From Virgibacillus_F sp049310925 (GTDB lineage Bacteria; Bacillota; Bacilli; Bacillales; Amphibacillaceae), in contig NZ_JBMERP010000009.1 of NCBI RefSeq assembly GCF_049310925.1, positions 12,716 to 76,715 on the forward strand: 64,000 nucleotides of DNA, in the 5' to 3' direction. Below the pieces are notes generated by a model. The model searched no databases. It was not told the DNA's origin and saw only the letters and a list, made by a program, of their open reading frames with translations. Below are positions 43,978 through 52,305 of this stretch, one piece after another. Position 1 is the stretch's first letter. Each line of letters begins with the position of its first letter. The translations under genes and the position numbers were made by a program.

Positions 43978-44358
43978 ATGAGTAGTGATATGAATTTAGT
44001 TCTTACTGAATTAAAAAAGATTAACGATAGGTTTATCCCTTTTGAAAAAACATTAAACGTTCTTGTGAAAGATGTCTCTGGTCTTAAAGAAGATTTCTTT
44101 ACTATGAAAGAAGAGTTCTCTACCATACAACAAGATGTCTCTGGTCTTAAAGAAGATCTTTCAATTTTTAAGCTAGACATGAACGCTAACCACGAATATC
44201 TTGTTGGTGAAATAACTGAACTACGGGCTGAGGTTAGAGTTGTTAAAGGCCAAACTGCCAGAAATTCTGAGTTCGAACCTAAAATAAATAATATTAATGA
44301 AAAAGTAACAGAATTGGAATCCGATGTAAAATTACTTAAAAAAATTGTCGCAAATTAA
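43978..44358 (+). CDS. Coiled-coil protein with internal repeat, unrecognised
   Basis: A 126-residue charged helical protein; ATG 43978 sits seven bases after AAGGAGGTG. Heptad-like spacing of hydrophobic residues covers almost the whole chain (LTELKKINDRFIPFEKTLNVL, VSGLKEDFF, ITELRAEVRVV, VTELESDVKLLKKIV). The phrase DVSGLKED occurs twice, 21 residues apart, and the coding DNA of both is identical over 24 bases. No membrane segment or enzyme motif. Such short proteins occur in Bacillaceae without a known function. It is a single-gene unit that converges on odhB. Confidence 0.7.
   Translation: MSSDMNLVLTELKKINDRFIPFEKTLNVLVKDVSGLKEDFFTMKEEFSTIQQDVSGLKEDLSIFKLDMNANHEYLVGEITELRAEVRVVKGQTARNSEFEPKINNINEKVTELESDVKLLKKIVAN
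44071..44157 (+). repeat. Exact 24-bp direct repeat inside the coiled-coil gene
   Basis: The 24 bases at 44071-44094 recur exactly at 44134-44157 (key part GATGTCTCTGGTCTTAAAG). The 63-base period is 21 codons, which preserves both frame and heptad phase. Confidence 0.9.
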
Positions 44359-44474
44359 CTAGATGTCACTATTTCAGTTATTTCTATCCTCTAATGTTCC
44401 CGCATAATTATTAATTCCCTTATAATATACTCCATGAGCACGTTATTCCTTCATACTTAGAAAAACTTGCTGCA

Positions 44475-44517
44475 TAAAAAAACCGTCACAGTTTTTCAAC
44501 TGTAACGGGTTTTTTTA
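44475..44517. terminator. Bidirectional terminator between coiled-coil gene and odhB
   Basis: AACCGTCACAGTT/AACTGTAACGGGTT stem with A-run and T-run on either side. Confidence 0.88.
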
Positions 44518-45789
44518 TTATCCTTCTAATAATAAATCATAAGGATCTTCAAGTAATTGCTTAATGCGTACAAGGAATTGTACCGCTTCTTTTCCATCAA
44601 CGACACGGTGGTCATAGGATAATGCAAGATACATCATTGGACGAACTTCAATTGAATCATCCGGCATTACCATTGCACGCTTTACGATGTTGTGCATTCC
44701 AAGAATACCAACCTGTGGAGCATTCAAAATTGGTGTTGAAAGCATCGATCCAAATGTTCCACCATTTGTTATAGTGAACGTTCCACCCTGCAAGTCATTC
44801 ATTTGCAATTCTTTATTTTTAGCTTTTTGTCCTAAATTACTAATTTCACTTTCTACCCCTGCAAAATCAAGGCGATCTGCGTCACGTACAACTGGTACCA
44901 CTAGTCCATCATCTGTTGAAACTGCAATACCGATATCATAGAACTTCTTCAATACTAGTTCATTTCCTTGAATTTCTGAATTGATTAATGGGAATTCTTT
45001 TAACGCCCCAACTACTGCTTTTGTGAAGAAAGACATAAATCCTAGCTTTACATCGTGTTTCTTCAAAAAGTTGTCTTTGCGTTTACTGCGCAGGTTCATT
45101 ACTGCTGTCATATCAACTTCATTAAAAGTAGTTAACATTGCAGATTCATGTTGTACTTCTACCAGGCGCTTAGCAATTGTTTGACGACGACGTGACATTT
45201 TAATACGCTCTACCGGCTTTTCAAATTCAGTTTTATCATCATTTTTAGCAGCTTCTTTTTTCGTTGGCTTGTCTTCTTTCTTTTCATTCCCACCTTTTGC
45301 AGCTGCATCAACATCCTCAGGACGAACACGGCCTAGTGGATCGCGTGTACTAATGGTGCTTAAATCGATGTTTAGTTCACGTGCACGTTTTCTAGCTGCA
45401 GGTGAAGCAATGACATCTTGTTTGCCTTTACTTGATTGTTCTTCCTTTTTCTCTTCTTTCGGAGACTCTTTCGGCTCTTCTTTTTTAGATGGTGCTTCTT
45501 TTTTCTCTTCTTTTGGTGCTTCTTCTTCTTGGGAAGAATCACCGCCAGCTTCACCATTTTCATCTAACTTGGCAATAACATCGCCTACTTCAACATCGTC
45601 GCCTTCCTGGCTAACGATTTCAGTAATAACTCCTGCAAAATCAGAGTTAACCTCAACGTTGACCTTATCTGTTTCAAGCTCAACTACTGGGTCTCCCTTT
45701 TCAATCTTATCACCTTTTTTAACTAACCATTCAGCTATTGTTCCTTCTGTAATGGATTCTGCAAGCTCTGGAATCTTAATTTCTTTCAC
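44518..45789 (-). CDS. odhB: Dihydrolipoamide succinyltransferase, E2 of 2-oxoglutarate dehydrogenase
   Basis: A 423-residue E2. Residues 1-76 form a lipoyl domain with the modified Lys in ELETDKVNVEV. A Lys/Glu/Pro-rich linker covers about 77-125. The subunit-binding domain (ASPAARKRARELNIDLSTI..DPLGRV) follows, then the catalytic domain ending in LALSYDHRVVDGKEAVQFL, with the active-site His and Asp. It starts at GTG, and its ribosome site AGGAGG lies inside the end of odhA (14-base overlap). It works with OdhA and a shared E3. Confidence 0.96.
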   Translation of the reverse strand: MKEIKIPELAESITEGTIAEWLVKKGDKIEKGDPVVELETDKVNVEVNSDFAGVITEIVSQEGDDVEVGDVIAKLDENGEAGGDSSQEEEAPKEEKKEAPSKKEEPKESPKEEKKEEQSSKGKQDVIASPAARKRARELNIDLSTISTRDPLGRVRPEDVDAAAKGGNEKKEDKPTKKEAAKNDDKTEFEKPVERIKMSRRRQTIAKRLVEVQHESAMLTTFNEVDMTAVMNLRSKRKDNFLKKHDVKLGFMSFFTKAVVGALKEFPLINSEIQGNELVLKKFYDIGIAVSTDDGLVVPVVRDADRLDFAGVESEISNLGQKAKNKELQMNDLQGGTFTITNGGTFGSMLSTPILNAPQVGILGMHNIVKRAMVMPDDSIEVRPMMYLALSYDHRVVDGKEAVQFLVRIKQLLEDPYDLLLEG

Positions 45790-48646
45790 TGGAATCTCCT
45801 CCTTCTAACGGCTGTATCGCTTTCTGCACAATTTGTTTTTGTTCAGTTTTATGAACGTTAGGTATACCAACAGCAGGTGCTGATCTTCTTGGGCGACCAA
45901 TGTAACGTAATGATTGACCTTCTTTAAGAAGATCTCTTAAGTGATCATCGACAAAATCCCACGCACCCATATTCTTCGGTTCTTCTTGAATCCAAACGAT
46001 TTCTTCCAGATTTGGCAGTTCTTTTAAGACCTTTTCTAATTCTTGAGTAGGGAATGGATAGATTTGTTCCAGACGAAGTGCCCGTAGAAAATCAAAGTTT
46101 TCCTCAGAGTTTTCAATAGCATCTTCTACATCAACCATTACTTTTCCACTACCAATCAACAATCGTCTGGCATTTTTCTTGCTTACTTTTAAATTTGGCT
46201 GTTGACGTAACGGTTGGAATTTTCCTTCAGAGAATTCCTTCGCTTCTGAAGCAACCTTTTGATTACGCAGTAAGCTTTTTGGTGTCATTAAAATTAATGG
46301 TCTTGCCTCTTCACGTCCCCGCATTGCAGCCTGGCGACGAATTAAATGGAAGAATTGTGCTGATGATGTTACATTTGCAACAATCCAGTTATTTTCTGCT
46401 GCCTGCTGGAGATAACGCTCTAACCGCGCACTTGAATGCTCTGGTCCTTGACCTTCGTATCCATGAGGGAGCAGCATAATCATATTTGATTTTTCGCCCC
46501 ATTTAGCACGACTTGCTGAAATGAATTGGTCAAAAATCACTTGACCAGCGTTTGCAAAATCACCAAATTGCGCTTCCCAAAGCACTAACGTATTTGGAGA
46601 TTGTACGCTGTATCCATACTCAAATCCAAGTACGCCTGCCTCAGATAAAGGACTGTTTCGTACGTCAAATGAAGCTTTCACCCCTTCTATTCCGTGCATG
46701 AGGCAATACTTTTCATTTGTTTTTATGTCATGCAAAACTACATGACGATGCGCGAATGTACCGCGCTCAGTATCCTGACCGGTAAGGCGAATAGGAATAC
46801 CATCATTTAAAATCGATGCATATGCCAATGCTTCTCCAGCACCCCAGTCAGCTTTATTTCCTTCTTCTAAAACATTTTCTCGACGTTTTAAGATCTTTTC
46901 AAGTTTTTTAAAGCCACTGAACCCTTCAGGACGGTTTAATAAACTTTTGTTTAAGGATTTTAGTGTTTCTAGTGGAACGGATGTCTCAAATTGATCAAGG
47001 CCATTCGTTAATTCTTTAGGCATGCTTTTCGCTACTGCCTCACCTGTTTCATTTTCTTTCATGCTGTCATAGATACTCCGCAAATGATTTTCAACATCAT
47101 CTTTAATTTTTTCAAATCCAGCTTCGTCAATCGTACCCTTTTCCTCCAACGCTTTTGCAAATACATTTGCAGCTGTTGGATGCTGGTCAATATCCTGATA
47201 AAGAAGTGGCTGTGTTGTTCTTGGTTCATCCATTTCGTTGTGACCATAACGTCTGTACCCTACAAGATCAATAAGAAAGTCTTTGTGGAACTTTTGGCGA
47301 TAGTCATAAGCGATCTTAATAGCTGAAACACATGCAATTGGATCGTCAGCATTTACATGGATGATAGGAATTTCATAGCCTTTTGCTAAATCACTGGCAT
47401 AGCGTGTTGATCGTCCGTCCTCTTGATTGGTTGTATATCCTACAAGATTGTTTGCGATTATATGAAGTGTTCCCCCAGTTTGATAGCCTGGTAATCCACT
47501 TAGGTTTAGCGATTCAGCAACGACACCTTCTCCAATAAAAGCAGCGTCCCCGTGGATAACTACTGGAAATGCCTTATTAATATTCTGTTTTGGATAACCC
47601 GAAGCAGAACGGTCATCTTGAGCTGCACGTGCGAATCCCTCAACCACAGGATTAACAAATTCCAGATGTGACGGGTTGTGAGCAAGTGTAATTCGAGTTG
47701 CAGTGTGATCACCATCTTTGACATCCTTCGTTGCGCCAAAGTGATACTTCACGTCACCTGTCCATCCATAATTAATTCCTGTTGAACCCTCAGATGGAAT
47801 TAACTCTTTGTCTGGAGAGTGATGAAACTCAGAAAAAATCTTATCATAAGGTTTGCCCAGCACATGCGCAAGAACACTTAAACGTCCCCGGTGAGCCATT
47901 CCCATCATAATGTGTTCAATTTTATCAGATGTAGAATACTTAACAATTCGATCCAGCATTGGCACCATTGCCTCGAGACCTTCAATTGAAAAACGTTTTT
48001 GTCCTACAAATGTTTTTTGCAAAAACCCTTCAAAACCTTCTACGTGCGCAAGACGTTCTAATAGCTGCGTCTTTTCTTTGTCTGAAAGAGACAAGCGAGC
48101 ATTTCCCGCTTCGATTAACTCCATTAACCATTTACGTTCTTTATCATTGTTCACATGATCAAATTCAAATGTTATTGTTCCTGAGTAATACTTCTTGAGT
48201 TTTGCTACTACATCATAACCTGTTTCAACATTACTTGGTGCATCTTCCCATAACCAAGTAGCTGGGATACTTTTCAAATCATCTTCATCTAATCCGTAAG
48301 CCTTTGGATTAACAAGTTCAGTTTCACGATTTCTCTTGAGCCCAACCGGATATATATCTGCTTCCAGATGTCCATAACGACGAATAGCCTCAACAAGTTT
48401 CATAGCTGAGGTTAGTTTCTTTACATCTTTTGTGGAAGTTAATGGTGATGCTGCTTGACTTTGAGTTGAAACATTAGCTTGATGGATCCACTCTGGGGCA
48501 CCATATTGCTCAAAAACTTCTTTTAAAGATGGATCTACTGATTCTGGATTTTCTTTAAATAAATCATATTGTTCTTCAACATAACCTATGTTTGGACCAT
48601 AAAATTTATCCCAGAATCTTGCACTCGATTCTTCATTCTGTGCCAC
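45776..48646 (-). CDS. odhA: 2-oxoglutarate dehydrogenase E1 component
   Basis: A 956-residue thiamine-diphosphate enzyme of full length. The N-terminal segment FYGPNIGYVEEQYDLFKENP is followed by MGMAHRGRLSVLAHVLGKPY, HGDAAFIGEGVVAESLNLS (ThDP/Mg site GDAAF..N), YRRYGHNEMDEP and, in the C-terminal half, GQDTERGTFAHRHVVLHD and LLPHGYEGQGPEHSSARLER. It decarboxylates 2-oxoglutarate in the citric acid cycle. It starts at GTG behind GGGGG. It is the first gene of the odhAB operon. Confidence 0.97.
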   Translation of the reverse strand: MAQNEESSARFWDKFYGPNIGYVEEQYDLFKENPESVDPSLKEVFEQYGAPEWIHQANVSTQSQAASPLTSTKDVKKLTSAMKLVEAIRRYGHLEADIYPVGLKRNRETELVNPKAYGLDEDDLKSIPATWLWEDAPSNVETGYDVVAKLKKYYSGTITFEFDHVNNDKERKWLMELIEAGNARLSLSDKEKTQLLERLAHVEGFEGFLQKTFVGQKRFSIEGLEAMVPMLDRIVKYSTSDKIEHIMMGMAHRGRLSVLAHVLGKPYDKIFSEFHHSPDKELIPSEGSTGINYGWTGDVKYHFGATKDVKDGDHTATRITLAHNPSHLEFVNPVVEGFARAAQDDRSASGYPKQNINKAFPVVIHGDAAFIGEGVVAESLNLSGLPGYQTGGTLHIIANNLVGYTTNQEDGRSTRYASDLAKGYEIPIIHVNADDPIACVSAIKIAYDYRQKFHKDFLIDLVGYRRYGHNEMDEPRTTQPLLYQDIDQHPTAANVFAKALEEKGTIDEAGFEKIKDDVENHLRSIYDSMKENETGEAVAKSMPKELTNGLDQFETSVPLETLKSLNKSLLNRPEGFSGFKKLEKILKRRENVLEEGNKADWGAGEALAYASILNDGIPIRLTGQDTERGTFAHRHVVLHDIKTNEKYCLMHGIEGVKASFDVRNSPLSEAGVLGFEYGYSVQSPNTLVLWEAQFGDFANAGQVIFDQFISASRAKWGEKSNMIMLLPHGYEGQGPEHSSARLERYLQQAAENNWIVANVTSSAQFFHLIRRQAAMRGREEARPLILMTPKSLLRNQKVASEAKEFSEGKFQPLRQQPNLKVSKKNARRLLIGSGKVMVDVEDAIENSEENFDFLRALRLEQIYPFPTQELEKVLKELPNLEEIVWIQEEPKNMGAWDFVDDHLRDLLKEGQSLRYIGRPRRSAPAVGIPNVHKTEQKQIVQKAIQPLEGGDSSERN

Positions 48647-48864
48647 GTTTTATACCCCCATTAGAAGTTAACTTTCTCCGTTCACCAACGGTATTTTACA
48701 TTCATTATTCATTATAGAACTGTCTCACAACTTCATCAACTAATATACCCTATATTATAGTGATAAACAATAGCTTTAGTAGACTCTCCCCCACTTTTTG
48801 ATATTAAATCAGATCAGTATATTGGATAATTTATGTTAATTAAGCTAAAATTATATACCAATGG
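48647..48864. other. AT-rich intergenic region between odhA and the small membrane-peptide gene
   Basis: No gene, repeat or strong hairpin seen. It must contain the odhA promoter, which I could not place with confidence. Confidence 0.4.
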
Positions 48865-48893
48865 TTCACATATAAAAATAAATAGGCTATAAT
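48865..48893 (+). promoter_or_regulatory. SigA promoter of the 35-residue membrane peptide gene
   Basis: TTCACA, 17 bases, TATAAT, ending 55 bases before the start codon. Confidence 0.75.
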
Positions 48894-48948
48894 AGATACA
48901 TCAAACTGAATTTAACGGTTACATATAGAATCAAAGGAGGCCAACAAC

Positions 48949-49056
48949 ATGACAATGGACCTAGCCTTATTATTAGGGGTATCTGTTGTATTTATTGTTT
49001 CCATGTTTACTTCAGGGTATGATGCAAAACCAGGAGTATCCAGAAAAAATCAATAA
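48949..49056 (+). CDS. Small single-helix membrane peptide (35 residues)
   Basis: The peptide reads MTMDLALLLGVSVVFIVSMF then TSGYDAKPGVSRKNQ. One hydrophobic helix covers residues 4-21, followed by a polar basic tail, so an N-out/C-in membrane peptide is likely. It has AAAGGAGG seven bases before ATG, a consensus promoter and a strong terminator, so it is a complete transcription unit. I do not recognise a family. It lies upstream of and divergent from odhAB, and converges with trmL. Confidence 0.65.
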   Translation: MTMDLALLLGVSVVFIVSMFTSGYDAKPGVSRKNQ

Positions 49057-49088
49057 AACAACCCATTTAATACCTTTAAAAATTTTAT

Positions 49089-49120
49089 AAAGCCGTCATG
49101 CTATGCGTGACGGCTTTTTA
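49089..49120. terminator. Terminator between the small peptide gene and trmL
   Basis: AAAGCCGTCA/TGACGGCTTT stem with T-run on the plus strand. The genes converge, so it may serve both. Confidence 0.88.
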
Positions 49121-49125
49121 CTATA

Positions 49126-49599
49126 TTACGTTAATCCTGGAAATTCTCGTTGTCTCAATGCTTCATAAATTATAATTGCAGCAGTGTTTGACAAATTTAA
49201 TGAACGTACCTTGTCATTCATATGGATACGTAAGCATTTATCTTCTTTACCTTCTAGCAAATGCTTTGGGATTCCATCCGTTTCTCTTCCAAAAATAAAG
49301 AATAGGTCTTCGTCTACTTTGCTAAAATCGTAATCAGTGTAATGTTTTGACCCAAAATTCTCAATGTAATAGTAATTCCCCTTTGGAAATGAATCATATA
49401 ACTCATCAAGCGTCTCATATTCTCGAATGTCAACGTGCTTCCAGTAATCCAAACCAGCCCGTTTGAGCATTTTATCCTCAGTTGAAAATCCTAACGGGTG
49501 GATCAGATGTAAGGTCGTATCTGTAGCCAAACAGGTTCGAGCAATGTTCCCGGTATTGGCGGGGATTTCTGGTTGAAATAATACTATATGTAAACTCAC
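49126..49599 (-). CDS. trmL: tRNA (cytidine/uridine-34-2'-O)-methyltransferase TrmL
   Basis: A 157-residue SPOUT methyltransferase. Motifs are the N-terminal FQPEIPANTGNIARTC, FGRETDGIP and the knot segment RSLNLSNTAAIIIYEAL. It methylates the wobble ribose of certain leucine tRNAs. It starts at GTG behind GGAGGAG. In B. subtilis the homologue (cspR) follows yhbA and yhbB; the same neighbours lie upstream here. Confidence 0.94.
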   Translation of the reverse strand: MSLHIVLFQPEIPANTGNIARTCLATDTTLHLIHPLGFSTEDKMLKRAGLDYWKHVDIREYETLDELYDSFPKGNYYYIENFGSKHYTDYDFSKVDEDLFFIFGRETDGIPKHLLEGKEDKCLRIHMNDKVRSLNLSNTAAIIIYEALRQREFPGLT

Positions 49600-49644
49600 A
49601 GGTATATTCTCCTCCTATAATTAATAACCACAAATAGTATAGCA

Positions 49645-50493
49645 TTACACACCAATTCGAAAAAACTTATAAGCTATTTTTTCTGTCCATGCGGTAGAAT
49701 CTTCGTAAGACCAATATCGATTCTTGGAGTTGGTAGTATGTGCATTGACAAGTGGCTCTTCGTTGTTGTCCTTTGCCACAACAATTGTACTATGGTCCCA
49801 TTTATTGTCACCTTCAAAATCATAACAAATAACATCTCCTGGAATTAGATCTGTTGCTGCTTCTACTTCCTTTGCGGTTAATCCAGTATTTGAACCACTT
49901 AAATACCATCTCAGGGAATGCGCTACAGACCAGCTGAAGCTCCATGTTAAATCACCGTACCACCAGCCTTTATTTCGATTCGGTTTACCTGTCATAGGTG
50001 CATCTCCTGCAAATAAACTTTGGGATACGTAATTGGTACAATCTACATCAAATTTATGGTAAGCAGGATTGTAGCTGTTCCACCATCTGTTTGCGTATTT
50101 AACCGCTTCAAGTCTATCATAGGAGAATCGCTTTTTGTCCAGATCGCGTCCTAATGAATTTGGTTTAACTGAACCAGTTTCTAAAACCGAATACATCTGT
50201 GATTTTTTATGATTTACGATTGAACCTTTGATGAGCTGGAACTGATATGGAGTAATTTGCTCCTCCAAATAAAATTTATCCCCTTGTTTCATTAACATTC
50301 TTAAATGGAGCACATAATTAATCTGGTGTGTTTTTCCATAGCGGAGTTCTTGATATAAATGGCCCTCCCCCCTTATCCGCGCAATAGATACACTTCTTTT
50401 TTTACATAGTTCCTTCTTTCTTGACCACCAATTATCCTCATGATTTTCCTGATGAAAAAAATCCTCCCAGTACTCACCTATCTTCTCATTCAT
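49645..50493 (-). CDS. YhbB-like amidase-domain protein
   Basis: A 282-residue protein. The C-terminal 160 residues form an Amidase_6 (NlpC/P60-like) domain: FDVDCTNYVSQSLFAG (catalytic Cys), SFSWSVAHSLRWYL, GDVICYDF and WDHSTIVVAKDN (catalytic His). The N-terminal 110 residues are basic and unrecognised. There is no signal peptide. ATG 50493 follows GGAGGGG; the longer reading lacks a ribosome site. Placement between trmL and queG matches yhbB of B. subtilis, apart from the intervening ogt. Confidence 0.85.
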   Translation of the reverse strand: MNEKIGEYWEDFFHQENHEDNWWSRKKELCKKRSVSIARIRGEGHLYQELRYGKTHQINYVLHLRMLMKQGDKFYLEEQITPYQFQLIKGSIVNHKKSQMYSVLETGSVKPNSLGRDLDKKRFSYDRLEAVKYANRWWNSYNPAYHKFDVDCTNYVSQSLFAGDAPMTGKPNRNKGWWYGDLTWSFSWSVAHSLRWYLSGSNTGLTAKEVEAATDLIPGDVICYDFEGDNKWDHSTIVVAKDNNEEPLVNAHTTNSKNRYWSYEDSTAWTEKIAYKFFRIGV

Positions 50494-50593
50494 AAAACAT
50501 CCCCTCCTCATACTAGTTAGTATATGGAGAGGGGCTTGCTTAAATTGATAAAAATGAGCCACTTACAAAAGAATATCCCTTTGAACCGACAAA

Positions 50594-51124
50594 TCAGGAG
50601 GTTTCAGCTATCCGGTTTTCATGTTTTAACAGAAATTCTTTTTTGTCCAATCCACCATTGTAGCCAACCATTTTCCCACTTGCTCCAATGACCCGATGGC
50701 ACGGTACTATTATTGAGAAAGGATTTTTGTTAACTGCTCCTCCTACCGCCCTTACCGCTTTAGGGTTTCCGAGTACTTCGGCAATATCTTTGTATGATGC
50801 AGTCTTGCCAAATGGAATTTTTTCAACGAGAGCCTGCCATACCTTTTGTTGAAATGGGGTTCCAAAAAATTCAAAGTCAAAGGTAAAACCCTGGCTTTCA
50901 TTTTCAAAATAAGCCTCTAATTCCGCTTTCACTCGCTCTACCTTTTCAGGAGAATGAACAAATGCAGCATCCCCAAAGTAACGCATAATCCATTTGTTCA
51001 TTTGATCACTTCTGTTTTTCAATGAACCATACTCAATTCGTACGAGTTTTTCTCCATTGCTAATTAAAGTTAGTATCCCAACTGGAGAATGCATTTCGTC
51101 ATAATAAAGATTTACTTTGCCCAT
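50594..51124 (-). CDS. ogt: Methylated-DNA-protein cysteine methyltransferase
   Basis: A 176-residue DNA repair protein. The acceptor is C142 in IIVPCHRVIG. The helix-turn-helix that flips the damaged base is TPFQQKVWQALVEKIPFGKTASYKDIAEVLG. It removes O6-alkyl groups from guanine in a suicide reaction. GGAGGG precedes the ATG. It lies 15 bases after queG in the same direction, so they are likely co-transcribed. Confidence 0.95.
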   Translation of the reverse strand: MGKVNLYYDEMHSPVGILTLISNGEKLVRIEYGSLKNRSDQMNKWIMRYFGDAAFVHSPEKVERVKAELEAYFENESQGFTFDFEFFGTPFQQKVWQALVEKIPFGKTASYKDIAEVLGNPKAVRAVGGAVNKNPFSIIVPCHRVIGASGKMVGYNGGLDKKEFLLKHENRIAETS

Positions 51125-51138
51125 TTAATTCCCTCCAT

Positions 51139-52284
51139 CTATTTGGCAGTGAGCTCTGTCTGAAAATCCAAGCCCTTCTGCATCTCATACCGAACTTGCT
51201 CATCCTGCTCAGTTTCAACTGCACTTTTAATAGCAGCAAACGCCTCAGGTGTACCTATTTTACCGAGTGACCAGGCTGCAGTCCCACGAATAACCGGGCG
51301 TGGATCATTTATCATCACTTGAATCAATTCCTCTACTGCAGTCTCATCCTTATAATGTGCAAGCCCTATTAATGCGTTGCGCTGCAATGGCTTTTTTCCA
51401 CGCCAGGAACCCGAAATATGGCCATACGTATCTTTGAATTCACGGTTTGATATCCGTAGCATCGGCTGTAGTATCGGCTTTGCAATTTCTGGCTCTGGTT
51501 CTGTTTCAGGGTGAATATGAAAATCAATCTTTTTATTCTTCGGACAAACCACCTGACATGTATCGCAACCATACACGCGATTACCAATTTTAGTTCGAAA
51601 TTCATCAGGTAAGTAACCCTTAGTTTGGGTAAGAAATGCAATACACCTCTGTGCATTGAGCTGCCCTCCCTGAATCAGGGCACCCGTTGGGCAGGCATCC
51701 AAACATTTCGTACATTCCCCACAACTATCATCAACAGGATTATCAGGGACGAACGGAATATTAGTAATCAATTCACCAAGGTAAACATACGAGCCAAATT
51801 CTGGTGTGATAAGGGATGTGTTTTTTCCACTAAAGCCTATCCCTGCTCTCTCGGCTACTGCCCGGTCAGATAACTCACCTGTATCAACCATTAACTTATC
51901 CTTTACGTCAGGAACCTTTTCTTTAATAAAACCCGCTAGCTTTTCTAGGCGATCTCGTAAAATTACGTGATAATCGGTCCCCCAGGAAGCGCGGCAGAAA
52001 ATCCCCCGCCGTTCCTTTTTCGTACTTTTTGGTGCGTTTTCCATCCGGGAAGGATAAGCTATCGCAATAGAAATTATTGATTGAGCTTCTGGTAGTAAGC
52101 GCTCAGGTTCTGTTCGATCCTCTACTGAACCTTTTTCAAAACCTGAATAATAGGATAATTCCTGTTGACGCTTCAGTCGTTCTTTCAGTTCACTAAAAAC
52201 ATCGGCAGAGGCAAAACCGATTTTGTCTATGCCAATCTTTTTACTGTATTCTATGATTTCCTGTTTCAGGTTTTCATGATCCAT
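51139..52284 (-). CDS. queG: Epoxyqueuosine reductase QueG
   Basis: A 381-residue cobalamin- and iron-sulfur-dependent enzyme. Two ferredoxin-type clusters are bound by CGECTKCLDACPTGAL and CDTCQVVCPKN with distant partners. The N-terminal cobalamin domain contains KNTSLITPEFGSYVYLGEL. The last 80 residues are a HEAT-like repeat (DPRPVIRGTAAWSLGKIG) that binds tRNA. It performs the last step of queuosine formation in tRNA. The B. subtilis homologue is yhbA. AGGAGG precedes the ATG. Confidence 0.96.
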   Translation of the reverse strand: MDHENLKQEIIEYSKKIGIDKIGFASADVFSELKERLKRQQELSYYSGFEKGSVEDRTEPERLLPEAQSIISIAIAYPSRMENAPKSTKKERRGIFCRASWGTDYHVILRDRLEKLAGFIKEKVPDVKDKLMVDTGELSDRAVAERAGIGFSGKNTSLITPEFGSYVYLGELITNIPFVPDNPVDDSCGECTKCLDACPTGALIQGGQLNAQRCIAFLTQTKGYLPDEFRTKIGNRVYGCDTCQVVCPKNKKIDFHIHPETEPEPEIAKPILQPMLRISNREFKDTYGHISGSWRGKKPLQRNALIGLAHYKDETAVEELIQVMINDPRPVIRGTAAWSLGKIGTPEAFAAIKSAVETEQDEQVRYEMQKGLDFQTELTAK

Positions 52285-52305
52285 ACTGATTGCCTCCTAT
52301 AGCTG

